This document shows, one piece after another, positions 1-10,470 of a stretch of DNA of 64,000 nucleotides. Origin of the DNA: Zeugodacus cucurbitae (Eukaryota; Arthropoda; Insecta; Diptera; Tephritidae); assembly GCF_028554725.1 (NCBI RefSeq), contig NC_071670.1, forward strand, positions 24,546,001 to 24,610,000, given 5' to 3'. A program made the translations under genes and the position numbers. Each line of letters opens with the position of its first letter. The first letter of the stretch is position 1. The notes beneath the pieces are model-generated. The model searched no databases. It had not been told where the DNA came from and worked only from the letters and a program-made list of their open reading frames with translations.

Positions 1-68
1 TATTCATAATCATTTAATTTGTATTTTATCACATGTAAGATAAAAGTTCACTTTCCTGCAAGTTAAAT
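1..68. repeat. AT-rich 96-bp satellite, left flank of the RTE insertion
   Basis: Part of one monomer of the same satellite that fills the rest of the window. It carries a private variant (catttaatttg instead of the usual catttattttg) that recurs at about 9709-9719, in the uninterrupted paralogue at 9698-9765, which matches this stretch base for base by eye. The array therefore continues beyond the left edge of the window. Confidence 0.95.
63..68. repeat. Target-site duplication TTAAAT, left copy
   Basis: TTAAAT directly precedes the (AT)7 tail of the RTE element and recurs on its other side at 3339-3344. The empty paralogous site at 9760-9765 has one copy in the same context (gcaagTTAAATaccggc), so the duplication is 6 bp. 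Variable short duplications are expected for a non-LTR element inserted by target-primed reverse transcription. Confidence 0.88.
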
Positions 69-82
69 ATATATATATATAT
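69..82 (-). repeat. (AT)7 microsatellite tail at the 3' end of the RTE element
   Basis: Seven AT repeats join the TTAAAT target duplication to the 3' end of the element; only about 17 bp (83-99) separate the tail from the stop codon. RTE elements usually end in a short tandem repeat rather than poly(A). Because the target duplication itself ends in AT, the exact start of the tail is ambiguous by one repeat. Confidence 0.8.
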
Positions 83-99
83 TTGGCGTAGGAACCGCT

Positions 100-3000
100 T
101 TAAGCGATTATAGCCGAATCCACCAGAGCGCGCCACTCATTCCTCCTTTTTGCTTTTTGGCGCCAATTGGAAACGCCAAGTGAAGCCAGGTCACTTTGCA
201 CTTGGTCTTTCCACCGGAGTGGAGGTCGTCCTCTTCCGCGGCTTCCTCCAGCGGGTACTGCATCGAATACTTTCAGAGCTGGAGTGTTTTCTTCCTTCCG
301 TACAACATGACCTAGCCAGCGTAGCCGCTGTCTTTTTATTCGCTGAACTATGTCAATGTCGTCGTATAAATCGTACAGCTCATCGTTCCATCGCCTGCGG
401 TATTCGCCGTTGCCAATGTTTAGAGGACCAAAAATCTTGCGCAAAACCTTTCTCTCGAAAACCCCAAGAGTCGTCTCATCGGATGTTGTCATCGTCCACG
501 CTTCAGCGCCATACATCAGGACGGGAATAATGAGCGACTTATAGAGTTTGATTTTGGTTCGTCGAGAGAGGACTTTACTTTTCAATTGCCTACTCAGTCC
601 AAAGTAGCACCTGTTGGCAAGAGTGATTCTGCGTTGGATTTCAAGGCTGACATTGTTGGTGTTGTTAATGCTGGTTCCCAGATAAACGAAATTATCTACA
701 ACTTCAAAGTTATGACTGTCAACAGTGACGTGGGAGCCAAGACGCGAGTGCGCCGACTGTTTGTTTGATGACAGGAGATATTTCGTCTTGTCCTCATTCA
801 CCACCAGACCCATACGCTTCGCTTCTTTATCTAGTCTGGAAAACGCAGAACAAACGGCGCGGTTGTTGCTTCCGATGATATCAATATCATCGGCATACGC
901 CAGGAGCTGTACACTCTTGTAGAAGATTGTACCCTCTCTATTTAGTTCTGCAGCTCGTATTATTTTTTCCAGCAATAGATTGAAGAAGTCGCACGATAGT
1001 GAGTCACCCTGTCTGAAGCCTCGTTTGGTATCGAACGGCTCGGAGAGGTCCTTCCCGATCCTGACGGAGCTTTTGGTGTTGCTCAACGTCAGCTTACATA
1101 GCCGTATTAGTTTTGCAGGGATACCAAATTCAGACATCGCGGCATAAAGGCAGCTCCTTTTCGTGCTATCGAAGGCAGCTTTAAAATCGATAAAAAGATG
1201 GTGGGTATCGATTCTTCTCTCTCGGGTCTTTTCCAAGATTTGGCGCATGGTGAATATCTGGTCCATTGTAGATTTTCCAGGTCTAAAGCCACACTGATAA
1301 GGTCCAATCAGTTCGTTGACGGTGGGCTTTAGTCTTTCACACAATACGCTCGACAAAACCTTATATGCGATATTGAGGAGACTTATACCACGGTAGTTGG
1401 CGCAGATTGTGGGGTCTCCCTTCTTATGGATTGGGCAGAGCACACTAAGATTCCAATCGTCAGGCATGCTTTCTTCCGACCATATTCTACAAAGAAGCTG
1501 ATGCATGCACCTTATCAGTTCTTCGCCGCCGTATTTGAATAGCTCGGCCGGTAATCCATCGGCCCCCGCCGCTTTGTTGTTCTTCAAGCGGGTAATTGCT
1601 ATTCGAATTTCTTCATGGTCGGGTAATGGAACATCTATTCCATCGTCATCGATTGGGGAATCGGGTTCGCCATCTCCTGGTGTTGTACTTTCACTGCCAT
1701 TGAGCAGGTCGGAGAAGTGATCCCTCCATAATCCCAGTGTGCTCTGGACATCCGTTACCAGATTACCTTCTCGGTCCCTACATGATAATGCTCCGGTCTT
1801 GAAACCTTCTGTTAATCGCCTCATCTTTTCATAAAATTTTCGAGCATTACCCATGTCGGCCAGCTTTTCAAGCTTTTCATACTCACGCATTTCGGCCTCT
1901 TTCTTTTTACGTCTGCAAATGCGTCTCGCTTCCCTCTTCAGTTCTCGATATCTATCCCACCCCGAACGTGTTGTGGTCGATCGCAACGTTGCGAGGTAGG
2001 CAGTCTGTTTTCTCTCCACTGCGGAACGACAATTCTCATCGTACCAACTGGTTTTTTGGCGTTGCCGTAGACCAATTGTTTCGGCTGCAGCGGTATGCAA
2101 TGAGTTTGAGATGCCGTTCCACAGCTCCCTTATATCGAGATGCTGATGAGTGCTCTCAGAGAGCAGGAGTGCAAGTCGAGTAGAAAATCGTTCGGCTGTC
2201 GGTTGTGATTGCAGCTTTTCGACGGCGAACCTTCCTTGTGTTTGTTGACGGGCGTTCTTTGCTGCACAGAGGCGAGTGCGTATCTTTGCTGCTACTAGAT
2301 AATGGTCCGAGTCAATGTTTGGTCCTCGGAGCGTACGCACGTCTAAAACACTGGAGACATGTCTTCCGTCTATCACAACGTGATCGATTTGGTTGCGCGT
2401 GTTTCGATCAGGGGACAGCCACGTTGCTTGATGAATTTTTTTATGCTGGAATCTGGTACTACAGACAACCATATTTCGGGCCCCAGCGAAGTCGATCAGC
2501 CTCAGGCCGTTTGGCGATGTTTCGTCATGGAGGCTGAATTTTCCGACTGTTGTGCCAAAGACACCTTCTTTACCCACCCTGGCGTTAAAATCGCCAAGCA
2601 CGATTTTGACATCGTGGCGGGGGCAGCGCTCATAGGTGCGTTCTAGGCGCTCATAGAAAGCGTCTTTGGTCACATCGTCCTTCTCTTCCGTTGGGGCGTG
2701 GGCGCAAATCAGCGATATGTTGAAGAACCTCGCTTTTATGCGGATTGTGGCTAGACGTTCATCCACCGGGGTGAATGCCAGGACTCGGCGACGGAGTCTC
2801 TCTCCCACCACAAATCCAACACCAAATTTGCGCTCCTTTATATGGCCGCTGTAGTAGATGTCACAAGGACCCACCTTCTTCCGTCCTTGTCCCGTCCATC
2901 GCACTTCTTGGACGGCGGTGATGTCAGCCTTTAGTTGTATGAGGACATCAACCAGCTGGGCAGAGGCACCTTCCCAATTAAGAGTCCGGACATTCCAGGT

Positions 3001-3162
3001 GCATGCCCTCAAATCATGATCCTTAGTACGTTTGCAGGGGTCGTCATCAAAAGGGGGGTTTCTCATCCGAGGCTCGGTGTTTGTTTTCATTGGGGAGATT
3101 TTTTTTATGTGGTGGGTCCCAAGCCCTACGCACAACCGCACAAGCGGGCTTCGCCTTCTCAC
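100..3162 (-). CDS. RTE retrotransposon polyprotein: AP-type endonuclease and reverse transcriptase
   Basis: A 1020-residue intact protein that would nick target DNA and reverse transcribe the element RNA at the nick. Residues about 51-297 form an exonuclease-endonuclease-phosphatase domain: TWNVRTLN with N57, VQEVRW with E86, CAHAP with H155, LGDFNARVG with D191 and N193, NQIDH with D260, and the terminal SDHYLV with D286 and H287, so all expected catalytic residues are present. A basic, helical linker covers about 375-450. The reverse transcriptase spans about 515-800: KAAGADGLPAELFKYGG (about 530), CPIHKKGDP, ANYRGISLLN, CGFRPGKSTMDQI, FIDFKAAFDS (catalytic D659), RGFRQGDSLS (about 714-723) and YADD at 756-759 (catalytic D758 and D759). 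The C-terminal part has YGAEAWT (about 884), RLRWLGHV (about 946) and GRGRPPLRW (about 976-984), common at the end of RTE and related proteins. The stop is TAA (complement of 100-102). The first Met gives 1020 residues; Met25 at 3090-3088 (MKTNTEP) is an equally plausible start, because the first 24 residues look like translated leader. This is a mobile-element gene, not a host gene. Confidence 0.95.
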   Translation of the reverse strand: MRRRSPLVRLCVGLGTHHIKKISPMKTNTEPRMRNPPFDDDPCKRTKDHDLRACTWNVRTLNWEGASAQLVDVLIQLKADITAVQEVRWTGQGRKKVGPCDIYYSGHIKERKFGVGFVVGERLRRRVLAFTPVDERLATIRIKARFFNISLICAHAPTEEKDDVTKDAFYERLERTYERCPRHDVKIVLGDFNARVGKEGVFGTTVGKFSLHDETSPNGLRLIDFAGARNMVVCSTRFQHKKIHQATWLSPDRNTRNQIDHVVIDGRHVSSVLDVRTLRGPNIDSDHYLVAAKIRTRLCAAKNARQQTQGRFAVEKLQSQPTAERFSTRLALLLSESTHQHLDIRELWNGISNSLHTAAAETIGLRQRQKTSWYDENCRSAVERKQTAYLATLRSTTTRSGWDRYRELKREARRICRRKKKEAEMREYEKLEKLADMGNARKFYEKMRRLTEGFKTGALSCRDREGNLVTDVQSTLGLWRDHFSDLLNGSESTTPGDGEPDSPIDDDGIDVPLPDHEEIRIAITRLKNNKAAGADGLPAELFKYGGEELIRCMHQLLCRIWSEESMPDDWNLSVLCPIHKKGDPTICANYRGISLLNIAYKVLSSVLCERLKPTVNELIGPYQCGFRPGKSTMDQIFTMRQILEKTRERRIDTHHLFIDFKAAFDSTKRSCLYAAMSEFGIPAKLIRLCKLTLSNTKSSVRIGKDLSEPFDTKRGFRQGDSLSCDFFNLLLEKIIRAAELNREGTIFYKSVQLLAYADDIDIIGSNNRAVCSAFSRLDKEAKRMGLVVNEDKTKYLLSSNKQSAHSRLGSHVTVDSHNFEVVDNFVYLGTSINNTNNVSLEIQRRITLANRCYFGLSRQLKSKVLSRRTKIKLYKSLIIPVLMYGAEAWTMTTSDETTLGVFERKVLRKIFGPLNIGNGEYRRRWNDELYDLYDDIDIVQRIKRQRLRWLGHVVRKEENTPALKVFDAVPAGGSRGRGRPPLRWKDQVQSDLASLGVSNWRQKAKRRNEWRALVDSAIIA

Positions 3163-3338
3163 TTTAGCTCGCCTCCAAACGGATGTCTGTTAGCTACCCA
3201 GGGGATACTTGGTCTAAAACCGGAAGTCGTGAGCTGCTTGAGTCATATGCAAAAGAATCGTTCCTGGCCACTCCCAAGTGAATGGCAATCAGAAACTTTC
3301 CTCACTTGCGTGAACTTCTACATATGACCCCATCCCCC
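3163..3338 (-). other. 5' leader of the RTE element (5' UTR and presumed internal promoter region)
   Basis: This 176-bp stretch lies between the first Met codon and the right junction of the element. It is clearly not satellite and is absent from the empty paralogue. In the sense orientation it begins with a run of five G. It should hold whatever promoter the element uses, since non-LTR elements must transcribe from within, but no specific promoter motif is recognised. If translation starts at Met25 the leader would be 248 bp. Presence of leader plus the whole ORF argues against 5' truncation. Confidence 0.65.
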
Positions 3339-3344
3339 TTAAAT
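3339..3344. repeat. Target-site duplication TTAAAT, right copy
   Basis: Second copy of the 6-bp duplication, directly after the 5' end of the RTE element (catcccccTTAAATaccggc). Satellite sequence resumes here in exactly the phase at which it was interrupted at position 68. Confidence 0.88.
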
Positions 3345-3739
3345 ACCGGCAAATAAAAACATAAAGAACATTTATTCATAATCATTTATTTTGTATTTTA
3401 TCACATGTAAGATAAAAGTTCACTTTCCCGCAAGTTAAATACCGACAAATAAAAACATAAAGAATGTTTATTCATAATCATTTATTTTGTATTTTATCAC
3501 ATTTAATATCAAAGTTCACTTTCTTGCAAGTTGTTTATCGACAAATAGAAACATAAAGAATGTTTATTTATAATCATTTATTTTGTATTTTTATCAGATT
3601 TAAGATCAAGTTCACATTCTTGCAAGTTGAATATTGACAAATAAAAACATAAAGAGCATTTATTCATAATCATTTATTTTGTATTTTATCACATTTAAGA
3701 TCAAAGTTCACTTTCTTGCAAGTTGTTTATCGACAAATA
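3339..3739. repeat. Satellite right of the RTE, identical to 9760-10160
   Basis: By eye these 401 bp match 9760-10160 without a difference, including private variants (accggc, cccgcaag, tttatttataatc, aaagagcattt). The match stops at 3740, where this copy has aaatag and the other has aaataa. Together with 1-68 it is the interrupted copy of a duplicated segment. Confidence 0.9.
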
Positions 3740-6652
3740 GAAACATAAAGAATGTTTATTCATAATCATTTATTTTGTATATTTATCAGATTTATTATCA
3801 AGTTCACTTTCTTGCAAGTTAAATATCGACAAATAGAAACATAAAGAATGTTTATTCATAATCATGTATTTTTATCAGATCAGATTATGATCAAGTTCAC
3901 ATTCTTGCAAGTTGAATATTGACAAATAAAAACATATAGAACATTTATTCATAATCATTTATTTTGTATTTTATCACATGTAAGATAAAAGTTCACTTTC
4001 CTGCAAGTTAAATATCGACAAATAAAAACATAAAGAATGTTTATTCATAATCATTTATTTTGTATTTTATCACATTTAATATCAAAGTTCACTTTCTTGC
4101 GAGTTGTTTATCGACAAATAGAAACATAAAGAATGTTTATTCATAATCATGTATTTTTATCAGATCAGATTATGATCAAGTTCACATTCTTGCAAGTTGA
4201 ATATTGACAAATAAAAACATAAAGAACATTTATTCATAATCATTTATTTTGTATTTTATCACATTTAATATCAAAGTTCCTTTTCTTGCAAGTTGAGTAT
4301 CGACAAATAAAAGCATAAAGAATGTTTATTCATAATCATTTACTTTGTATTTCATCACATTTAAGATCAAAGTTCACTTTCTTGCAAGTTGTTTATCGAC
4401 AAATAGAAACATAAATAATGTTTATTCATAATCATTTGTTTTGTATTTTCATCAGATTTATGATCAAGTTCACTTTCTTGCAATTATAACAAGACAATCT
4501 TGCAATTATATCGACAAATAAAAACATAAAGAATGTTTACTCATAATCATTTATTTGTATTTTTATCAGATTTATGATCAAGTTCACATTCTTGCAAGTT
4601 GAATATTGACAAACAAAAACCTAAAGAACATTTATTCATAATAATTTATTTTGTATTTTATCACATTTAAGATCAAAGTTCACTTTCTTGCAAGTTGTTT
4701 ATCGACAACTGGAAACATAAAGAACATTTATTCATAATCATTTATTTTATATTTTATCAGATTTAAGATAAAAGTTCACTTTCGTGCAAGTTGAATATCG
4801 ACAAATAAAAACATAAAGAAAATAAATTCATAATCATTTATTTCGTATTTTAACACATTTAAGGTCAAAGTTCACTTTCTTGCGAGTTGAATATTAAAAA
4901 TAAAAACATAAAGAACATTTATTCATAATCATTTATTTTGTATTATTATCAGATTTATGATCAAAGTTCACATTCTTGCAAGTTGAATATTGAAAAATAA
5001 AAACATAAAGAACATAAATTCATAATCATTTATTTCGTATTGTATCACATTTAAGATCAAGGTTCACTTTCTTGCAAGTTGTTTATCGACAAATAGAAAC
5101 ATAAAGAACATTTATTCATAATCATTTATTTTATATTTTATCAGATTTAAGATAAAAGTTCACTTTCGTGCAAGTTGAATATCGACAAATAAAAACATAA
5201 AGAAAATAAATGCATAATCATTTATTTTATATTTTATCAGATTTAAGATAAAAGTTCACTTTCGTGCAAGTTGAATATCGACAAATAAAAACATAAAGAA
5301 AATAAATGCATAATCATTTATTTCGTATTTTAACACATTTCAGGTCAAAGTTCACTTTCTTGCGAGTTGAATATTAAAGATAAAAACATAAAGAACATTT
5401 ATTCATAATCATTTATTTTGTATTTTTATCAGATTTATGATCAAAGTTCACATTCTTGCAAGTTGAATATTGACAAATAAAAACATAAAGAACATAAATT
5501 CATAATCATTTATTTCGTATTTTATCACATTTAAGATCAAAGTTCACTTTCTTGCAAGTTGAATATTCAAAATAAAAACGTAAAGAATGTTAATTCATAA
5601 TCATTTATTTTGTATTTTATCAGATTTATGATCAAGTTCACATTCTTGCAAGTTGAATATTGACAAATAAAAACATAAAGAACATTTATTCATAATCATT
5701 TATTTCATATTTTATCACATTTAAGATCAAAGTTCACTTTCTTGCAAATTGTTTATCGACAAATAAAACCATTAAGAATGTTTATTCATACTCATTTATT
5801 ATGTATTTTATCAGATTTATGATCAAAGTTCACATTCTTGCAAGTTGAATATTGACAAATAAAAACATAAAGAACATTTATTCATAATCATTTATTTTGT
5901 ATTTTATCACATTTAAGATCAAAGTTCACTTTCTTGCAAGTTGAATATTAAAAATGAAAACGTAAAGAATGTTTATTCATAATCATTTATTTTGTATTTT
6001 ATCAGATTTATGATCAAGTTCACATTCTTGCAAGTTGAATATTGACAAATAAAAACATAAAGAACATTTATTCGTAATCATTTATTTTGTATTTTATCAC
6101 TTTTAAGATCAAAGTTCGCTTTCTTGCAAGTTGTTTATCGACAAATAAAAACATAATGAATGTTTATTCATAATCATTTATTTTGTATTTTATCACATTT
6201 AAGATCAAAGTTCACTATCTTGCAAGTTAAATATCGACAAATAGAAACATAAAGAATGTTTATTCATAATTATTTATTTTGTATTTTATCACATGTAAGA
6301 TAAAAGTTCATTATCCTGCAAGTTAAATACCGACAAATAAAAACATAAAGAATGTTTATTCATAATCATTTATTTTGTATTTTATCACATTTAATATCAA
6401 AGTTCACATTCTAGCAAGTTGAATATTGACAAATAAAAATATAAAGAATGTTTATTCATAATCATTTATTTTGTATTTTATCACATTTAATATCAAAGTT
6501 CACTTTCTTGCGAGTTGTTTATCGACAAATAGAAACATAAAGAATGTTTATTCATAATCATGTATTTTTATCAGATCAGATTATGATCAAGTTCACATTC
6601 TTGCAAGTTGAATATTGACAAATAAAAACATAAAGAACATTTATTCATAATC
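3740..6652. repeat. Satellite block with the first copy of a segment repeated 2696 bp downstream
   Basis: About 30 monomers. From about 3957 to 5080 the order of variants (shortened cagatcagattatg monomer, cctttt monomer with gagtatcg, aaagcataaag, catttgttttg, caactgg, aaaataaattc) is the same as at about 6653-7755. The shift is 2696 bp before 4477 and about 2675 bp after it, because this copy alone has a net 20-bp insertion near 4487-4508. Around 5098-5340 a monomer pair with caagttgaatatcg and aaaataaatgc is locally duplicated. No coding potential is seen. Confidence 0.85.
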
Positions 6653-8087
6653 ATTTATTTTGTATTTTATCACATGTAAGATAAAAGTTCACTTTCCTGC
6701 AAGTTAAATATCGACAAATAAAAACATAAAGAATGTTTATTCATAATCATTTATTTTGTATTTTATCACATTTAATATCAAAGTTCACTTTCTTGCGAGT
6801 TGTTTATCGACAAATAGAAACATAAAGAATGTTTATTCATAATCATGTATTTTTATCAGATCAGATTATGATCAAGTTCACATTCTTGCAAGTTGAATAT
6901 TGACAAATAAAAACATAAAGAACATTTATTCATAATCATTTATTTTGTATTTTAACACATTTAATATCAAAGTTCCTTTTCTTGCAAGTTGAGTATCGAC
7001 AAATAAAAGCATAAAGAATGTTTATTCATAATCATTTACTTTGTATTTCATCACATTTAAGATCAAAGTTCACTTTCTTGCAAGTTGTTTATCGACAAAT
7101 AGAAACATAAATAATGTTTATTCATAATCATTTGTTTTGTATTTTCATCAGATTTATGATCAAGTTCACTTTCTTGCAATTAAATATCGACAAATAAAAA
7201 CATAAAGAATGTTTACTCATAATCATTTATTTGTATTTTTATCAGATTTATGATCAAGTTCACATTCTTGCAAGTTGAATATTGACAAACAAAAACATAA
7301 AGAACATTTATTCATAATAATTTATTTTGTATTTTATCACATTTAAGATCAAAGTTCACTTTCTTGCAAGTTGTTTATCGACAACTGGAAACATAAAAAC
7401 ATTTATTCATAATCATTTATTTTATATTTTATCAGATTTAAGATAAAAGTTCACTTTCGTGCAAGTTGAATATCGACAAATAAAAACATAAAGAAAATAA
7501 ATTCATAATCATTTATTTCGTATTTTAACATATTTAAGGTCAAAGTTCACTTTCTTGCGAGTTGAATATTAAAAATAAAAACATAAAGAACATTTATTCA
7601 TAATCATTTATTTTGTATTATTATCAGATTTATGATCAAAGTTCACATTCTTGCAAGTTGAATATTGAAAAATAAAAACATAAAGAACATAAATTCATAA
7701 TCATTTATTTCGTATTTTATCACATTTAAGATCAAGGTTCACTTTCTTGCAAGTTGAATATTAAAAATAAAAACGTAAAGAATGTTTATTCATAATCATT
7801 TATTTTGTATTTTATCAGATTTATGATCAAGTTCACATTCTTGCAAGTTGAATATTGACAAATAAAAACATAAAGAACATTTATTCATAATCATTTATTT
7901 CATATTTTATCACATTTAAGATCAAAGTTCACTTTCTTGCAAGTTGTTTATCGACAAATAAAAACATTAAGAATGTTTATTCATAATCATTTATTATGTA
8001 TTTTATCAGATTTATGATCAAGTTCACATTTTTGCAAGTTGAATATTGACAAATAAGAACATAAAGAACATTTATTCATAATCATTT
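6653..8087. repeat. 1431-bp higher-order unit, copy 1
   Basis: Begins at the gtattttatcacatgtaagat monomer and is followed directly by a second copy (8088 onward) displaced by 1431 bp. Anchor: gagtatcg at 6991 and 8422. This copy lacks one base in cataaaaacat near 7394, where the other copies have cataaagaacat. Confidence 0.85.
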
Positions 8088-9260
8088 ATTTTGTATTTTA
8101 TCACATGTAAGATAAAAGTTCACTTTCCTGCAAGTTAAATATCGACAAATAAAAACATAAAGAATGTTTATTCATAATCATTTATTTTGTATTTTATCAC
8201 ATTTAATATCAAAGTTCACTTTCTTGCGAGTTGTTTATCGACAAATAGAAACATAAAGAATGTTTATTCATAATCATGTATTTTTATCAGATCAGATTAT
8301 GATCAAGTTCACATTCTTGCAAGTTGAATATTGACAAATAAAAACATAAAGAACATTTATTCATAATCATTTATTTTGTATTTTATCACATTTAATATCA
8401 AAGTTCCTTTTCTTGCAAGTTGAGTATCGACAAATAAAAGCATAAAGAATGTTTATTCATAATCATTTACTTTGTATTTCATCACATTTAAGATCAAAGT
8501 TCACTTTCTTGCAAGTTGTTTATCGACAAATAGAAACATAAATAATGTTTATTCATAATCATTTGTTTTGTATTTTCATCAGATTTATGATCAAGTTCAC
8601 TTTCTTGCAATTAAATATCGACAAATAAAAACATAAAGAATGTTTACTCATAATCATTTAATTGTATTTTTATCAGATTTATGATCAAGTTCACATTCTT
8701 GCAAGTTGAATATTGACAAACAAAAACATAAAGAACATTTATTCATAATAATTTATTTTGTATTTTATCACATTTAAGATCAAAGTTCACTTTCTTGCAA
8801 GTTGTTTATCGACAACTGGAAACATAAAGAACATTTATTCATAATCATTTATTTTATATTTTATCAGATTTAAGATAAAAGTTCACTTTCGTGCAAGTTG
8901 AATATCGACAAATAAAAACATAAAGAAAATAAATTCATAATCATTTATTTCGTATTTTAACACATTTAAGGTCAAAGTTCACTTTCTTGCGAGTTGAATA
9001 TTAAAAATAAAAACATAAAGAACATTTATTCATAATCATTTATTTTGTATTATTATCAGATTTATGATCAAAGTTCACATTCTTGCAAGTTGAATATTGA
9101 AAAATAAAAACATAAAGAACATAAATTCATAATCATTTATTTCGTATTTTATCACATTTAAGATCAAGGTTCACTTTCTTGCAAGTTGAATATTAAAAAT
9201 AAAAACGTAAAGAATGTTTATTCATAATCATTTATTTTGTATTTTATCAGATTTATGATC
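8088..9260. repeat. 1431-bp higher-order unit, copy 2 (incomplete)
   Basis: Follows copy 1 head to tail with the same monomer order up to about 9260, where it diverges into cactttttagatc monomers. One private change (catttaattg near 8656) was noticed. Both copies also resemble 3957-5080. Confidence 0.85.
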
Positions 9261-10470
9261 AAGTTCACATTTTTGCAAGTTGAATATTGACAAATAAGAA
9301 CATAAAGAACATTTATTCATAATCATTTATTTTGTATTTTATCACTTTTTAGATCAAAGTTCGCTTTCTTGCAAATTGTTTATCGACAAATAAAAACATA
9401 ATGAATGTTTTTTCATAATCATTTATTTTGTATTTTATCACTTTTTAGATCAAAGTTCGCTTTCTTGCAAGTTGTTTATCGACAAATAAAAACATAAAGA
9501 ATGTTTATTCATAATTATTTATTTTGTATTTTATCACATGTAAGATAAAAGTTCATTATCCTGCAAGTTAAATACCGACAAATAAAAACATAAAGAATGT
9601 TTATTCATAATCATTTATTTTGTATTTTATCACATTTAATATCAAAGTTCACATTCTAGCAAGTTGAATATTGACAAATAAAAACATAAAGAACATTTAT
9701 TCATAATCATTTAATTTGTATTTTATCACATGTAAGATAAAAGTTCACTTTCCTGCAAGTTAAATACCGGCAAATAAAAACATAAAGAACATTTATTCAT
9801 AATCATTTATTTTGTATTTTATCACATGTAAGATAAAAGTTCACTTTCCCGCAAGTTAAATACCGACAAATAAAAACATAAAGAATGTTTATTCATAATC
9901 ATTTATTTTGTATTTTATCACATTTAATATCAAAGTTCACTTTCTTGCAAGTTGTTTATCGACAAATAGAAACATAAAGAATGTTTATTTATAATCATTT
10001 ATTTTGTATTTTTATCAGATTTAAGATCAAGTTCACATTCTTGCAAGTTGAATATTGACAAATAAAAACATAAAGAGCATTTATTCATAATCATTTATTT
10101 TGTATTTTATCACATTTAAGATCAAAGTTCACTTTCTTGCAAGTTGTTTATCGACAAATAAAAACATAAAGAATGTTTATTCATAATCATTTATTTTGTA
10201 TTTTATCACATTTAATATCAAAGTTCACTTTCTTGCGAGTTGTTTATCGACAAATAGAAACATAAAGAATGTTTATTCATAATCATGTATTTTTATCAGA
10301 TCAGATTATGATCAAGTTCACATTCTTGCAAGTTGAATATTGACAAATAAAAACATAAAGAACATTTATTCATAATCATTTATTTTGTATTTTATCACAT
10401 GTAAGATAAAAGTTCACTTTCCTGCAAGTTAAATATCGACAAATAAAAACATAAAGAATGTTTATTCATA
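9261..10470. repeat. Satellite block containing the RTE-free paralogue of the insertion site
   Basis: About 9480-9700 resembles 6230-6430 (marker gttcattatcctg at 6306 and 9551, shift 3245). The segment 9698-10160 is the uninterrupted counterpart of 1-68 plus 3339-3739, with a single TTAAAT at 9760-9765. The rest (10161-10470) carries the shortened cagatcagattatg monomer also seen at about 3890, 4170, 6580, 6860 and 8300. Confidence 0.9.

Larger units (their letters stand above)
69..3338 (-). mobile_element. Full-length RTE-type non-LTR retrotransposon inserted in satellite DNA
   Basis: A 3270-bp insertion whose edges are set by comparison with the uninterrupted paralogue at 9698-10160. Read on the minus strand, it has a 5' leader (3338 down to 3163), one long open frame (3162-100) encoding endonuclease and reverse transcriptase, a 3' untranslated stretch of only about 17 bp and an (AT)7 tail. 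There are no long terminal repeats. A single ORF with an N-terminal endonuclease, a length near 3.3 kb, a very short 3' UTR and a simple-repeat tail are all typical of the RTE clade. Its base composition is close to balanced, in sharp contrast with the AT-rich satellite on both sides. No frameshift or premature stop is seen, so the copy looks young and possibly competent for movement; activity itself cannot be read from the sequence. It is the only insertion found in the window. Confidence 0.93.

Noticed and set aside
150..3327. Plus-strand and other-frame open frames of 60-130 codons inside the RTE element
   Set aside because: They lie antisense to, or in a different frame from, the 1020-residue endonuclease and reverse transcriptase frame, have no recognisable domain, and are explained as shadows of that gene.
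69..3338. LTR retrotransposon or retrovirus-like element
   Set aside because: No terminal direct repeats, protease, integrase or envelope; the N-terminal endonuclease, single ORF and target duplications identify a non-LTR element.
69..3338. Host gene for craniofacial development protein 2
   Set aside because: Insect proteins with that label and this architecture are usually RTE-type retrotransposon products; here the frame lies in a clean insertion with target duplications, has no introns and carries reverse transcriptase motifs.
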